From Acetivibrio sp964466645 (GTDB lineage: Bacteria; Bacillota; Clostridia; Acetivibrionales; Acetivibrionaceae): a DNA stretch of 15,360 nucleotides. The stretch is taken from positions 1-15,360 of the forward strand of contig CAYXPB010000115.1 of the NCBI GenBank assembly GCA_964466645.1, read 5' to 3'. Both the position numbers and the translations under genes were made by a program. Every line of letters starts with the position of its first letter. The first letter of the stretch is position 1. This document shows positions 1-7,292 of this stretch, one piece after another. Below the pieces are notes generated by a model. It did not search any database. It was not told the DNA's origin and was given only the letters and a program-made list of their open reading frames with translations.

Positions 1-71
1 CAATTGATTGTAAGGTGTTTATTACTTATCAAAAAAAATGATGCTTCAGCTATGTGTTATCTAATGGATTC

Positions 72-100
72 TTGACTCTTTTCAAAAAAGCTGATAATGT
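72..100 (+). promoter_or_regulatory. candidate sigma-A promoter for the yerC-secA operon
   Basis: TTGACT at 72-77 matches the -35 consensus in 5 of 6 bases. The best-spaced -10 is TAATGT at 95-100 (17-nt spacer). The better hexamer GATAAT at 93-98 leaves only a 15-nt spacer. Transcription would start near 106, about 35 nt before the yerC start. It is the only promoter-like pair seen upstream of this gene, and neither pairing is ideal. Confidence 0.35.
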
Positions 101-126
101 AATCACTATATAACTGCTTTTTTGAA
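81..126. repeat. 11-bp inverted repeat just upstream of yerC
   Basis: TTCAAAAAAGC at 81-91 is perfectly complementary to GCTTTTTTGAA at 116-126, with 24 nt between. The right arm ends two bases before the yerC ribosome site (GGAG, 128-131). The same 11-mer occurs at 11171-11181, and the longer 16-mer TTTCAAAAAAGCTGAT (80-95) matches 11167-11182 on the opposite strand. It may be a leader hairpin or the remnant of a dispersed repeat. It lacks the GC-rich stem plus U-tract of a terminator. Confidence 0.45.
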
Positions 127-139
127 CGGAGTTGGATTT

Positions 140-439
140 ATGAATTCTAAACTGAAAGATGATATGACAGACAAGTTATTTGAAGCAATATTGCTCCTAG
201 AAAATATAGAAGAGTGCTATAATTTTTTTGAAGATATTTGTACTGTATCTGAAATTAAAGCACTTGCACAAAGGCTTGAGGTTGCAAGCATGTTAAGGGA
301 AGGTAAGACGTATACGGATATTAGTGAGGTTACCGGTGCGAGTACTGCTACAATAAGCAGAATTAACAGAGCCTTAAACTATGGAGCAGATGGTTATAAC
401 GCAATATTAAGCAAATTAGCAAATAAAAAAGGTTCCTAG
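140..439 (+). CDS. yerC: TrpR-like transcriptional regulator, YerC/YecD family
   Basis: A 99-aa protein that fits the YerC/YecD family of small TrpR-related regulators, usually about 95-105 aa and common in Firmicutes. It is all-helical. The TrpR-type helix-turn-helix lies at about residues 57-79 (TYTDISEVTG then STATISRINRAL), preceded by the conserved stretch around residues 36-56 (EIKALAQRLEVASMLREGK). I start at ATG 140, which has GGAG at 128-131 8 nt upstream. A TTG six codons earlier (122) overlaps that ribosome site and is unlikely. It leads a co-directional cluster ending in secA, with gaps of 97, 84 and 79 nt. Family members are expected to bind DNA as dimers, but their ligand and targets are poorly known, so tryptophan control should not be assumed. 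Family call is firm; role is not. Confidence 0.9.
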   Translation: MNSKLKDDMTDKLFEAILLLENIEECYNFFEDICTVSEIKALAQRLEVASMLREGKTYTDISEVTGASTATISRINRALNYGADGYNAILSKLANKKGS

Positions 440-457
440 GAAATTAATTCTTAGCTA

Positions 458-512
458 TTCCTAATTTAACTGTTGATTAAATTTAAAAAATTAGTTAAAA
501 TTGCTATAGGAA
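458..512. other. imperfect hairpin between yerC and the next gene
   Basis: TTCCTA (458-463) pairs with TAGGAA (507-512), and TTTAACT (465-471) pairs with AGTTAAA (493-499), separated by an asymmetric internal loop. The pairs give a 13-bp interrupted stem that fills most of the 97-nt gap. A separate perfect palindrome, TTCCTAGGAA (433-442), overlaps the yerC stop codon. No U-tract follows, so it is more likely a processing or stability element than a terminator, or it may be chance in AT-rich DNA. Confidence 0.3.
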
Positions 513-536
513 CAAATAAAAGTTGGGAAGGTACAA

Positions 537-962
537 ATGTTAAGAAAATTATTTATCAGTTTGCTGATTTTATCAGCGCTGACTTCGGATGGTATTTTAA
601 ATTTAACAGAAATTTTATCTGATCCTTCCATCTTGACTAAAGAAGTAATTGATATAGTTTTAAGTTATGAAGGAGAGCTTACTGCTAAGCAAATCGAATG
701 CTTAATTGGGTGTTTAAGTGAAAAGCATGAATTTAAGGCAAGTTCTGCTTCTTTTTCTGATGTAAAATTTAGTAATGGCATATTTATTTCAAATTCAGAT
801 AAAACAAATATAAAGTCATGGTTGGCAGCTACCAATAAAACATTTAAACCGATTGTATTGATGACGTTTTTGTTTTTTGCTTTTATTGCTGCGTCTAAAA
901 TAATAAAAAAAGTTATTATCTTTTGTCATTCGGATATTTCTCCTCCGCTTTGCTACAATTAA
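537..962 (+). CDS. unknown 141-aa protein with terminal hydrophobic segments
   Basis: I do not recognise this protein. The ATG at 537 is supported by GGGAAGG (525-531), 5 nt upstream. Residues about 4-16 form a short hydrophobic stretch after K4 (weak signal or anchor). Residues 20-100 are polar and mixed, with one Cys pair (ECLIGC). A clear transmembrane segment follows at about residues 104-124 (PIVLMTFLFFAFIAASKII), then two lysines and a short tail ending HSDISPPLCYN. The topology suggests a membrane-anchored protein with a domain of about 85 residues between the two hydrophobic ends. It sits between yerC and the DUF5317 gene in a cluster ending in secA. Base composition resembles its neighbours, so I read it as a real, lineage-restricted gene. 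Confidence 0.7.
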   Translation: MLRKLFISLLILSALTSDGILNLTEILSDPSILTKEVIDIVLSYEGELTAKQIECLIGCLSEKHEFKASSASFSDVKFSNGIFISNSDKTNIKSWLAATNKTFKPIVLMTFLFFAFIAASKIIKKVIIFCHSDISPPLCYN

Positions 963-1046
963 ATAATGCATATGAGTTCCCTAAAGGGAAATAATTGCTT
1001 TTTCGAGAAATGTAGAGTTCACTCTATTTAGATTAGGGGTGATAAG

Positions 1047-1625
1047 GTGCTGTATATTATTGTAATGTTTTTTGCGATTTTAATTGGAATAATTGTTAGT
1101 TACAGTAATGGAAGCAGGCCGAGTTTTGATAATATAAAGTTCGAAAACTCATGGATGTTGTTACCGGCTGTGGCCCTGCAAATTTTATCTTCTATTTCAG
1201 AAGTAAGGGGATATAAGTTTGGAACCTTTATTACATTGATAGTCAATGGTACGATATTTTGCTTAGTATTTTTGGTTATTTGGTTTAATAGAAGATATGT
1301 GGGACTGTGGTTTATTGGATTAGGCGCTTTGCTTAATGCTTTGGTAATGCTGTTTAATGGAGGCAGGATGCCGGTTGATATGAGTCTTTTAGGCAATGAA
1401 GCTTATATGACTAAGGCTCTCGACTTAATGCTAAAAGGAGCAGACAACAAACATGTAGCTTTAGATGCGGCAACAAAGATTCCTTTTTTAGCAGACATAA
1501 TAAGCGTTCCTGGCTTTATAGGTTTAGGAATGCCTGTGATTAGTATTGGAGATATTATTGTAGCAGTAGGGTTATTTTTGTTATGTTTGAAGTTTATGCT
1601 GAAACCACGAAAGATAGGAATCTAG
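1047..1625 (+). CDS. DUF5317-type integral membrane protein
   Basis: A 192-aa polytopic membrane protein. Hydrophobic segments lie at about residues 3-19, 36-50, 60-80, 86-103 and 163-185. The motif NGGRMPV (104-110), just after the fourth segment, is what made me assign it to the DUF5317 family of Firmicute membrane proteins; no function is established for that family. The GTG start at 1047 is chosen because AGGGGTG (1035-1041) lies 5 nt upstream. The alternative ATG at 1065 would cut into the first membrane segment. It lies 84 nt after the unknown 141-aa gene and 79 nt before secA, so co-transcription is likely. Proximity to secA does not show a role in export. Confidence 0.8.
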   Translation: MLYIIVMFFAILIGIIVSYSNGSRPSFDNIKFENSWMLLPAVALQILSSISEVRGYKFGTFITLIVNGTIFCLVFLVIWFNRRYVGLWFIGLGALLNALVMLFNGGRMPVDMSLLGNEAYMTKALDLMLKGADNKHVALDAATKIPFLADIISVPGFIGLGMPVISIGDIIVAVGLFLLCLKFMLKPRKIGI

Positions 1626-1704
1626 CTTTGATTAAGAATTAAACTTAAAGGTATCAGAGCCCTTTTAGTGATTATTGATAAATAATATTTGGAGGTTTTT
1701 AAAT

Positions 1705-4446
1705 ATGAAAAAGTTAATCGAGAAAATTATTGGAAGTTATAGTGACAGAGAGCTTAAAAGAATTATGCCTCTTGTGGATAAGATAGATAGTTTAGAAGAA
1801 GAGATTAAGGCTTTAAGCGATGATCAACTTAAAGGTAAAACACAGGAATTTAAAAAGAGAATTGAAGATGGAGAGACTCTAAACGATATTCTTCCTGAAG
1901 CTTTTGCGGTTATGAGGGAAGCATCTTGGAGAGTTCTTGGAATGAGACACTTTAAAGTTCAGCTTATCGGAGGTATTGTACTTCATCAGGGAAGGATAGC
2001 TGAAATGAGAACGGGGGAAGGAAAAACCCTTGTTGCTACACTTCCTGTTTATTTGAATGCGCTTCAAGGTGGAGGTGTTCATGTTGTAACGGTGAATGAC
2101 TACCTAGCAAAACGTGATAGCGAGTGGATGGGGAAAGTATACAATTTTCTTGGATTGTCTGTTGGTCTTATTGTTCACGGCCTTGACAACAAAGAAAGAA
2201 GAGAGGCGTATAATTGCGATATTACCTATGGTACCAATAATGAGTATGGATTTGATTACCTGAGGGACAATATGGTTATTTACAAGGAAGATATGGTGCA
2301 GAGGGAATTGCATTATGCCATAGTGGATGAGGTGGACAGTATCCTTGTGGATGAAGCAAGAACACCTCTTATAATATCGGGACAAGGAGACAAGTCTACC
2401 GAGCTATACAAGGTTGCAGATTCTTTTGTAAGACGACTAAGAGTAAAGGTATTTACTCAGCTTAATGATAAAGAGGATTCCGATAATATAGACGCTGACT
2501 ATATTGTTGATGAAAAGGCTAATACTGCAGCATTGACAGCGCAAGGTGTTAAAAAGGCAGAGGCATTCTTTGGAATTGAGAATCTTTCTGATTCAGACAA
2601 CCTTACAATTTCGCATCACATAAATCAGGCTTTAAGAGCTCATGGCATTATGAAGTTTGACAAAGATTATGTTGTCAAGGAAGGAGAAATTATAATTGTT
2701 GATGAGTTTACTGGACGTTTAATGTACGGAAGACGTTATAGTGATGGATTACATCAAGCAATAGAGGCCAAAGAGGGAGTTAAAGTTGAAAGAGAAAGCA
2801 AAACTCTTGCTACCATTACATTCCAGAACTATTTCAGAATGTACACTAAGCTATCCGGTATGACAGGTACGGCTCTTACAGAAGAACAGGAGTTTCAGGA
2901 TATTTATAAGTTAGACGTTATTGTGATTCCGACCAATAAAACGATTGCCAGAGTAGACTATAATGATGTTGTATATAAGAATGAGGTAGGTAAGTTTAAT
3001 GCCGTTATAAACGATATTGTTGAGTGTCATAAAAAAGGACAACCTGCCTTAATAGGTACTATATCTATTGATAAATCAGAATTACTAGGTTCGATGCTCA
3101 AAAAGAGAGGCATTCCTCATCAGGTATTGAATGCTAAGTACCATGATAAGGAGGCAGAAATTATAGCACAGGCAGGAAAATTTGGAGCAGTTACTATCGC
3201 TACAAATATGGCTGGTCGTGGTACAGACATAATGTTAGGTGGTAACCCGGAATATATGTCGAAACAAGAAATGAGAAAAAAAGGATATCATGATGAATTA
3301 ACAAACCAAGCAACGGGTTTTAATGATACAGATGATCAAGAAATACTAGCAGCAAGAGCGGTATATAGACAATTGTATGAGGGCTTCAAGGAAACTACTA
3401 ATAAGGAGAGAGATAAGGTTGTTGAAGCTGGTGGACTTCATATAATAGGTACTGAAAGACACGAGTCAAGACGTATAGATAATCAGTTGAGAGGTAGGGC
3501 AGGTCGTCAGGGTGATCCGGGGTCTTCAAGATTTTATATATCCTTAGAAGACGATTTGATGAGGCTTTTTGGTTCAGATAGACTGCAAGGAATGGTTAAT
3601 ATTTTACGCCTTGAGGAGGATCAACCGATTGAGGCAAAGATGCTTTCAAACCAAATTGAAAATGCTCAGAAAAAGGTTGAAGGAAGAAACTTTGGAATAA
3701 GAAAGAACGTATTGCAGTACGATGATGTAATGAATAAACAGAGAGAAGTAATATATGCGCAAAGAAGAAAAGTTTTAGACGGGGAGAGTATTAAGGACAG
3801 TTTCTTAAAAATGTTTGCAGGCATAGCTGATGATACAGTGCACCTGTATTGCAGTGAAAGTCCGCACCCTGATTACTGGGATTGGGCCAGCATTAGGGCT
3901 TATGCAGAAGGGGCCTATGTTCCGGTAAATGCTCTGAATTATTCAAAAGATGATATGGAAGGTCTTACAAAAGAAGACTTAAAAGAAAAGATTTTAGAGC
4001 TGATTACAAAAAGATATGAGGATAAAGAAGCTGAATTGGGTTCTGAACTTATGAGAGAGCTTGAAAGAGTTATTCTCTTAAGGATAGTTGACCAGAAATG
4101 GATGGATCACATTGATGCTATGGATCAGCTCAAACATGGAATTCATTTGAGATCTTACGGTCAGAGAGACCCTGTTATTGAGTATAAATTCGAAGGCTTT
4201 GATATGTTTGAGGAAATGAATAAAAATATCCAGTTTGATGCAGTTAAAGTGATTTTAAATACACATATAAATCGAGAGCAAGAGGCACCTCAGCGTGAAA
4301 AGGTTGCTGAGCCTATAGAAGCATCCCATGGAGATGAAGCTAAAAAGCCGGTTGTCAAGAGTCAGAAAGATAAAGTGGGCAGAAATGACTCGTGCCCTTG
4401 CGGTAGCGGCAAAAAATATAAAAAGTGCTGTGGTATAAATGAATAA
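1705..4446 (+). CDS. secA: preprotein translocase ATPase SecA
   Basis: A 913-aa SecA, the motor ATPase that binds SecYEG and drives unfolded preproteins across the cytoplasmic membrane. Visible in order: NBD1 with Walker A TGEGKT (residues 103-108, Lys107) and DEVD (208-211, Walker B); the preprotein cross-linking region; NBD2 with TNMAGRGTDIMLGG and the arginine-finger region QLRGRAGRQGDPGSSRF; the helical scaffold with IVDQKWMDHIDAMDQLKHGI; and a C-terminal zinc/SecB-type motif with Cys897, Cys899, Cys908 and Cys909. Every expected motif is present and the length fits a canonical full-length SecA, so nothing suggests an accessory SecA2. The ATG at 1705 follows GGAGG (1691-1695); an in-frame TTG at 1675 precedes that site and is rejected. 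It is the last gene of the cluster and is followed by a strong terminator. Confidence 0.98.
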   Translation: MKKLIEKIIGSYSDRELKRIMPLVDKIDSLEEEIKALSDDQLKGKTQEFKKRIEDGETLNDILPEAFAVMREASWRVLGMRHFKVQLIGGIVLHQGRIAEMRTGEGKTLVATLPVYLNALQGGGVHVVTVNDYLAKRDSEWMGKVYNFLGLSVGLIVHGLDNKERREAYNCDITYGTNNEYGFDYLRDNMVIYKEDMVQRELHYAIVDEVDSILVDEARTPLIISGQGDKSTELYKVADSFVRRLRVKVFTQLNDKEDSDNIDADYIVDEKANTAALTAQGVKKAEAFFGIENLSDSDNLTISHHINQALRAHGIMKFDKDYVVKEGEIIIVDEFTGRLMYGRRYSDGLHQAIEAKEGVKVERESKTLATITFQNYFRMYTKLSGMTGTALTEEQEFQDIYKLDVIVIPTNKTIARVDYNDVVYKNEVGKFNAVINDIVECHKKGQPALIGTISIDKSELLGSMLKKRGIPHQVLNAKYHDKEAEIIAQAGKFGAVTIATNMAGRGTDIMLGGNPEYMSKQEMRKKGYHDELTNQATGFNDTDDQEILAARAVYRQLYEGFKETTNKERDKVVEAGGLHIIGTERHESRRIDNQLRGRAGRQGDPGSSRFYISLEDDLMRLFGSDRLQGMVNILRLEEDQPIEAKMLSNQIENAQKKVEGRNFGIRKNVLQYDDVMNKQREVIYAQRRKVLDGESIKDSFLKMFAGIADDTVHLYCSESPHPDYWDWASIRAYAEGAYVPVNALNYSKDDMEGLTKEDLKEKILELITKRYEDKEAELGSELMRELERVILLRIVDQKWMDHIDAMDQLKHGIHLRSYGQRDPVIEYKFEGFDMFEEMNKNIQFDAVKVILNTHINREQEAPQREKVAEPIEASHGDEAKKPVVKSQKDKVGRNDSCPCGSGKKYKKCCGINE

Positions 4447-4455
4447 TTGATTTAT

Positions 4456-4493
4456 TTAAAATTGTGATGGTCGTGAGGTCATCACAATTTTAA
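4456..4493 (+). terminator. intrinsic terminator after secA
   Basis: A 14-bp perfect stem (4456-4469 with 4480-4493) continues inward through G-U, U-G and C-G pairs to a GUGA loop (4473-4476), a GNRA-type tetraloop. The right arm contains a TTTT run and is followed by T-rich sequence. Being nearly symmetric with A-rich and T-rich ends, it could also work in reverse. It lies 10 nt after the secA stop codon. Confidence 0.88.
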
Positions 4494-4528
4494 TATTAAT
4501 TTGTATGTTGGAATAAATTGAAAGAAGG

Positions 4529-4592
4529 CTTTGGGATTTTAGGTGATTCACAAAAAATAGCTGGTCAATTGCTATAATAAAAAATCTGATTT
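4529..4592 (+). repeat. dispersed intergenic repeat, copy A
   Basis: Positions 4537-4592 align without gaps to the reverse complement of 11165-11220: 46 of 56 bases agree by my count, and 30 of 33 over 4537-4569 (core TTTTAGGTGATTC, then AAAAAATA, then CTGGTCAAT). A CTTTG stretch at 4529-4533 extends the match across a 3-nt indel. Both copies are intergenic and in opposite orientation. No open reading frame is associated, so it is a non-coding repeat or a decayed element end. Confidence 0.7.
4570..4578 (+). promoter_or_regulatory. candidate extended -10 promoter for folC
   Basis: TG at 4570-4571, one base, then a perfect TATAAT at 4573-4578 make an extended -10 element. No good -35 hexamer lies 16-18 nt upstream, which extended -10 promoters can tolerate. 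It falls inside repeat copy A at positions that differ in copy B. Transcription from here would give a leader of roughly 170 nt before folC. Confidence 0.4.
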
Positions 4593-4596
4593 ACAT

Positions 4597-4646
4597 TTTT
4601 GCACTGCAAAATAATTTTCCTGTGTTTGAAAGCTTTTAAGCTTTCA
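4597..4646. promoter_or_regulatory. two small palindromes in the folC leader
   Basis: TTTTGCA-C-TGCAAAA (4597-4611) is a perfect 7-bp inverted repeat around one base, shaped like a dimeric repressor site. TGAAAGCTT-TT-AAGCTTTCA (4627-4646) is a 9-bp inverted repeat with almost no spacer. Both lie downstream of the candidate promoter at 4570-4578, where an operator or leader hairpin would act. No known regulator site is recognised. The rest of the 307-nt secA-folC gap shows no coding potential. Confidence 0.35.
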
Positions 4647-4753
4647 TGATGGGCTTTATGACTTAAATATTGTATAGGTTATTTTTTGAAATGACCTTAA
4701 TGTTTGGCATTATGTTTATAATCAATTTTACCGATGATATGAGGGGAAACAGT

Positions 4754-6034
4754 ATGAATTACAATGAAGCATTAAACTATATTCACGGAACTTTGAAGTT
4801 TGGAATAAAACTCGGACTTGAAAGTATTGAGACTTTGCTTGGCTTGATGGGCAATCCTCAGGACAAACTTAAGTATGTTCATGTGGCGGGAACTAACGGA
4901 AAAGGTTCAACAGTTGCATTTATTAGTAGTGTGTTGATTGAAGCTGGATTTAAAGTTGGTATATTTACATCTCCAAGCCTTGAACGTTTTAATGAAAGGA
5001 TCAAAATAAATAATGATGAAATTAATGGAGATGATCTTGCAAGGATAACCTCTTTTGTCAAGGAAAAAGTTGATATTATGATTTCAGAATATAATGTCTA
5101 TCCAACAGAGTTTGAAATTGTTACAGCAATTACATTTGAGTATTTTTATGAAATGAAGTGTGATATAATTGTTTTGGAAGTTGGTCTTGGCGGAAGGTTT
5201 GATGCTACAAATGTTATAAAGGAGTCTTTAGTATCGGTTATTACAGCCATTAGCTATGATCATATGGACAAACTTGGAGACACTCTTGAAAAGATAGCTT
5301 TTGAAAAAGCTGGAATTATCAAGTTTGGATCTGATGTAGTTGCTTTTTCCCAGAAGGACAGTGTTTTAGAAGTAGTTAGCCAAGTGTGTAAAGAAAAAAA
5401 CGCAGAATTATTCACAGTGGGTTTTCAGAGTGTCAAAATGGGAGTTTATTCAATAGAGGGACAGGAATTTGAGTTGAATAATTTGAGTTCTTTGAAGATA
5501 TCACTTTTAGGAGAGCATCAAATAAAAAATGCTGTTGTTGCTGTGCGTGCTCTCGAAATACTGAGGGGCAAAGGATATGAAATATCCGAAGACAGTATTA
5601 GAAAAGGTTTGGCGAATACAAAATGGCCAGGAAGACTTGAGGTTTTGAGTAAGCAGCCTGTTTTTCTGATAGATGGTGCTCATAACGGAGAAGGTGCAGA
5701 GGTTTTAGCAGACGTTTTAAAAGCATATTTTCCCGGAAAGAAGATTTTATTTATTATTGGTGCACTTAAGGATAAGGATATCGCCTCCATTGTTACGCCA
5801 ACTTTGCCCATAGCATCGGAATATATAACAGTGACACCAGACAGCAATAGGGCATTATCTTCGAAAGATATGGCAGAATTTCTTTTGAAGTATTGTAAAA
5901 ATGTCTCAGTTAGTGATACAATTGAAGAGGCCGTTAAAACAAGTCTGACCCGAATTAATTCTGATGTTGATGTGATTTGTGCATACGGTTCACTTTATTA
6001 TATAGGGAAAATCAGAAAGTTTTTTAAGGGATAA
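4754..6034 (+). CDS. folC: folylpolyglutamate synthase / dihydrofolate synthase
   Basis: A 426-aa FolC, the Mur-ligase-fold enzyme that uses ATP to add glutamate to folates, and in many bacteria also to dihydropteroate. Visible motifs: the P-loop AGTNGKGST (Lys50), the EVGLGGRFDATNV metal/substrate segment, SYDHMDKLGDTLEKIAFEKA, LLGEHQIKNA near the domain junction, and the C-terminal WPGRLE then DGAHNGEG (Asp307, His310). Length fits the family. I choose ATG 4754 because GAGGGG (4741-4746) lies 7 nt upstream and the family N-terminus begins here; the 28 in-frame codons before it are hydrophobic, unlike the family, and begin with TTG. Whether it has one or both activities cannot be read from sequence. 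The following TPR gene starts 22 nt after its stop, so the two probably share a transcript. Confidence 0.95.
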   Translation: MNYNEALNYIHGTLKFGIKLGLESIETLLGLMGNPQDKLKYVHVAGTNGKGSTVAFISSVLIEAGFKVGIFTSPSLERFNERIKINNDEINGDDLARITSFVKEKVDIMISEYNVYPTEFEIVTAITFEYFYEMKCDIIVLEVGLGGRFDATNVIKESLVSVITAISYDHMDKLGDTLEKIAFEKAGIIKFGSDVVAFSQKDSVLEVVSQVCKEKNAELFTVGFQSVKMGVYSIEGQEFELNNLSSLKISLLGEHQIKNAVVAVRALEILRGKGYEISEDSIRKGLANTKWPGRLEVLSKQPVFLIDGAHNGEGAEVLADVLKAYFPGKKILFIIGALKDKDIASIVTPTLPIASEYITVTPDSNRALSSKDMAEFLLKYCKNVSVSDTIEEAVKTSLTRINSDVDVICAYGSLYYIGKIRKFFKG

Positions 6035-6056
6035 TAATAATTTATGAGGTGGATAT

Positions 6057-7187
6057 ATGACTGATTTTAAACAGGAGTTAAAGAGCTATTCACCAATAGA
6101 TCTTGACAGACTTCTAAAAACTAATTTAGATATGCCAGATAACTTAAAAAATTCAGTTTTACTATATAACAAAGCGCTAGCTAATATGCGTATAAAAAGT
6201 GAGGATATAGCAATAATTGAGCTGAAAAAGGCTATTTCTCTTAACCCGGATTTTTGCGAGGCAATAAACCTACTTGGATTAATATATGCCGGTATAGGTG
6301 AGCTTAATAGGGCAAGAGATTGCTTTGAAAAAGTTCTTAGTTATGACCCGAATGACAAAAAAGCCTTAGAATATATAAAGATTTTAGATCCTAATTATTT
6401 TAGTTCCGGGAATGTTAAGGAAAAACATAAGGAGAAAAAGGAAAACAAAAAAGCTCCTGTAGCAAACAAAAACAAGAAGGCCCAACATGGTTCTAAATCA
6501 GAGAAATCGTTGGTTCCCATTTTAAATTTAATTAAAACCGATGCAGCTAAATATATTATAGGGTTTCTTGCAGGTATATTGGTATTCTTTTTAATTACTA
6601 TGATTGTAAATTCCGAAGGGCCCGCATTAGATGTTTCTAATGTGCCTGAGGATAAATATATAAATGAAAGTGAAGAATATGAGAAAAAATATAACGAATC
6701 GCTTTTGGAAAATAAAGCTCTACTCAAACAATTAGAAGACTTGAATAAAATAGCTCAAAACTATACAAATCTATCTCGTCTATTTGAGATCGATAAGCAG
6801 GTCTCAGAAGGAAATTATGTTGAAGCCGCGGATATGATAGTTGATTTCAAAGAGGTTGAACTTAATGATAAAGAAAAAGAAAAGTATAATAGTTTGCGGA
6901 ACCGTGCAATGGAAAAAGCGGCTCAGGAAAGATATAATGAAGGAAGAGAGTTATATAAAAAGAAGCAGTTTACTGAGGCCCTTGAGCACTTTGACAAGCT
7001 GATGACCTATGTTGATGAGTGGAAATATTCAAATGCAACAATATACTATATGGGTGTATGCCATCAGGAATTAAATAACAAAGACAAAGCTATAGAAGCT
7101 TTTAACAGAGTTATAACCAAATATCCGTCGAGTTCTTTTGCAGGCTACTCTAAAAACAGAGTAAACAGTATAAGTTCTAAGGGCTAA
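6057..7187 (+). CDS. TPR / transmembrane / coiled-coil / TPR protein
   Basis: A 376-aa protein of clear architecture and unknown specific role. Residues about 36-103 hold two TPRs (AIIELKKAISLNPDF; ARDCFEKVLSYDPND). Residues 117-152 form a Lys-rich linker. Residues about 164-185 are a single transmembrane helix (YIIGFLAGILVFFLITMIV). Residues 200-235 look like a coiled coil. Residues about 291-370 hold two or more further TPRs (ALEHFDKLM; AIEAFNRVITKYPSSSF). The positive linker just before the helix suggests the N-terminal TPRs are cytoplasmic and the C-terminal TPRs outside, so the protein could scaffold on both faces of the membrane. ATG 6057 follows GAGGTGG (6046-6052). It is probably co-transcribed with folC and convergent with the 7293-7778 gene. 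The folC link is positional only. Confidence 0.85.
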   Translation: MTDFKQELKSYSPIDLDRLLKTNLDMPDNLKNSVLLYNKALANMRIKSEDIAIIELKKAISLNPDFCEAINLLGLIYAGIGELNRARDCFEKVLSYDPNDKKALEYIKILDPNYFSSGNVKEKHKEKKENKKAPVANKNKKAQHGSKSEKSLVPILNLIKTDAAKYIIGFLAGILVFFLITMIVNSEGPALDVSNVPEDKYINESEEYEKKYNESLLENKALLKQLEDLNKIAQNYTNLSRLFEIDKQVSEGNYVEAADMIVDFKEVELNDKEKEKYNSLRNRAMEKAAQERYNEGRELYKKKQFTEALEHFDKLMTYVDEWKYSNATIYYMGVCHQELNNKDKAIEAFNRVITKYPSSSFAGYSKNRVNSISSKG

Positions 7188-7200
7188 ATGCTTTTTTAAC

Positions 7201-7240
7201 AAAAAATATATCGCTGCGAAAGCCTAGAATAAAAGCGATA
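7201..7240 (-). terminator. probable terminator of the minus-strand gene pair
   Basis: On the minus strand, TATCGCT (7240-7234) pairs with AGCGATA (7215-7209) and is followed at once by TATTTTTTG, a U-tract. The loop is long (18 nt). It sits in the 105-nt gap between convergent genes. On the plus strand only a weak hairpin with wobble pairs runs into the T-run at 7192-7197, just after the TPR gene. Confidence 0.5.
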
Positions 7241-7292
7241 AGTTTAGTATGAAGATAAGCAGTAAAAATGTACTTGTCTCTTTAGCCATATG

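Noticed and set aside
537..962. SecM-like arrest peptide controlling secA
   Set aside because: It is separated from secA by a whole gene, its hydrophobic C-terminal segment is a membrane helix, and no known arrest motif is visible.
4670..4753. Extended N-terminus of FolC from TTG 4670
   Set aside because: The extra 28 residues are hydrophobic, unlike the family, and the ribosome site at 4741-4746 points to ATG 4754.
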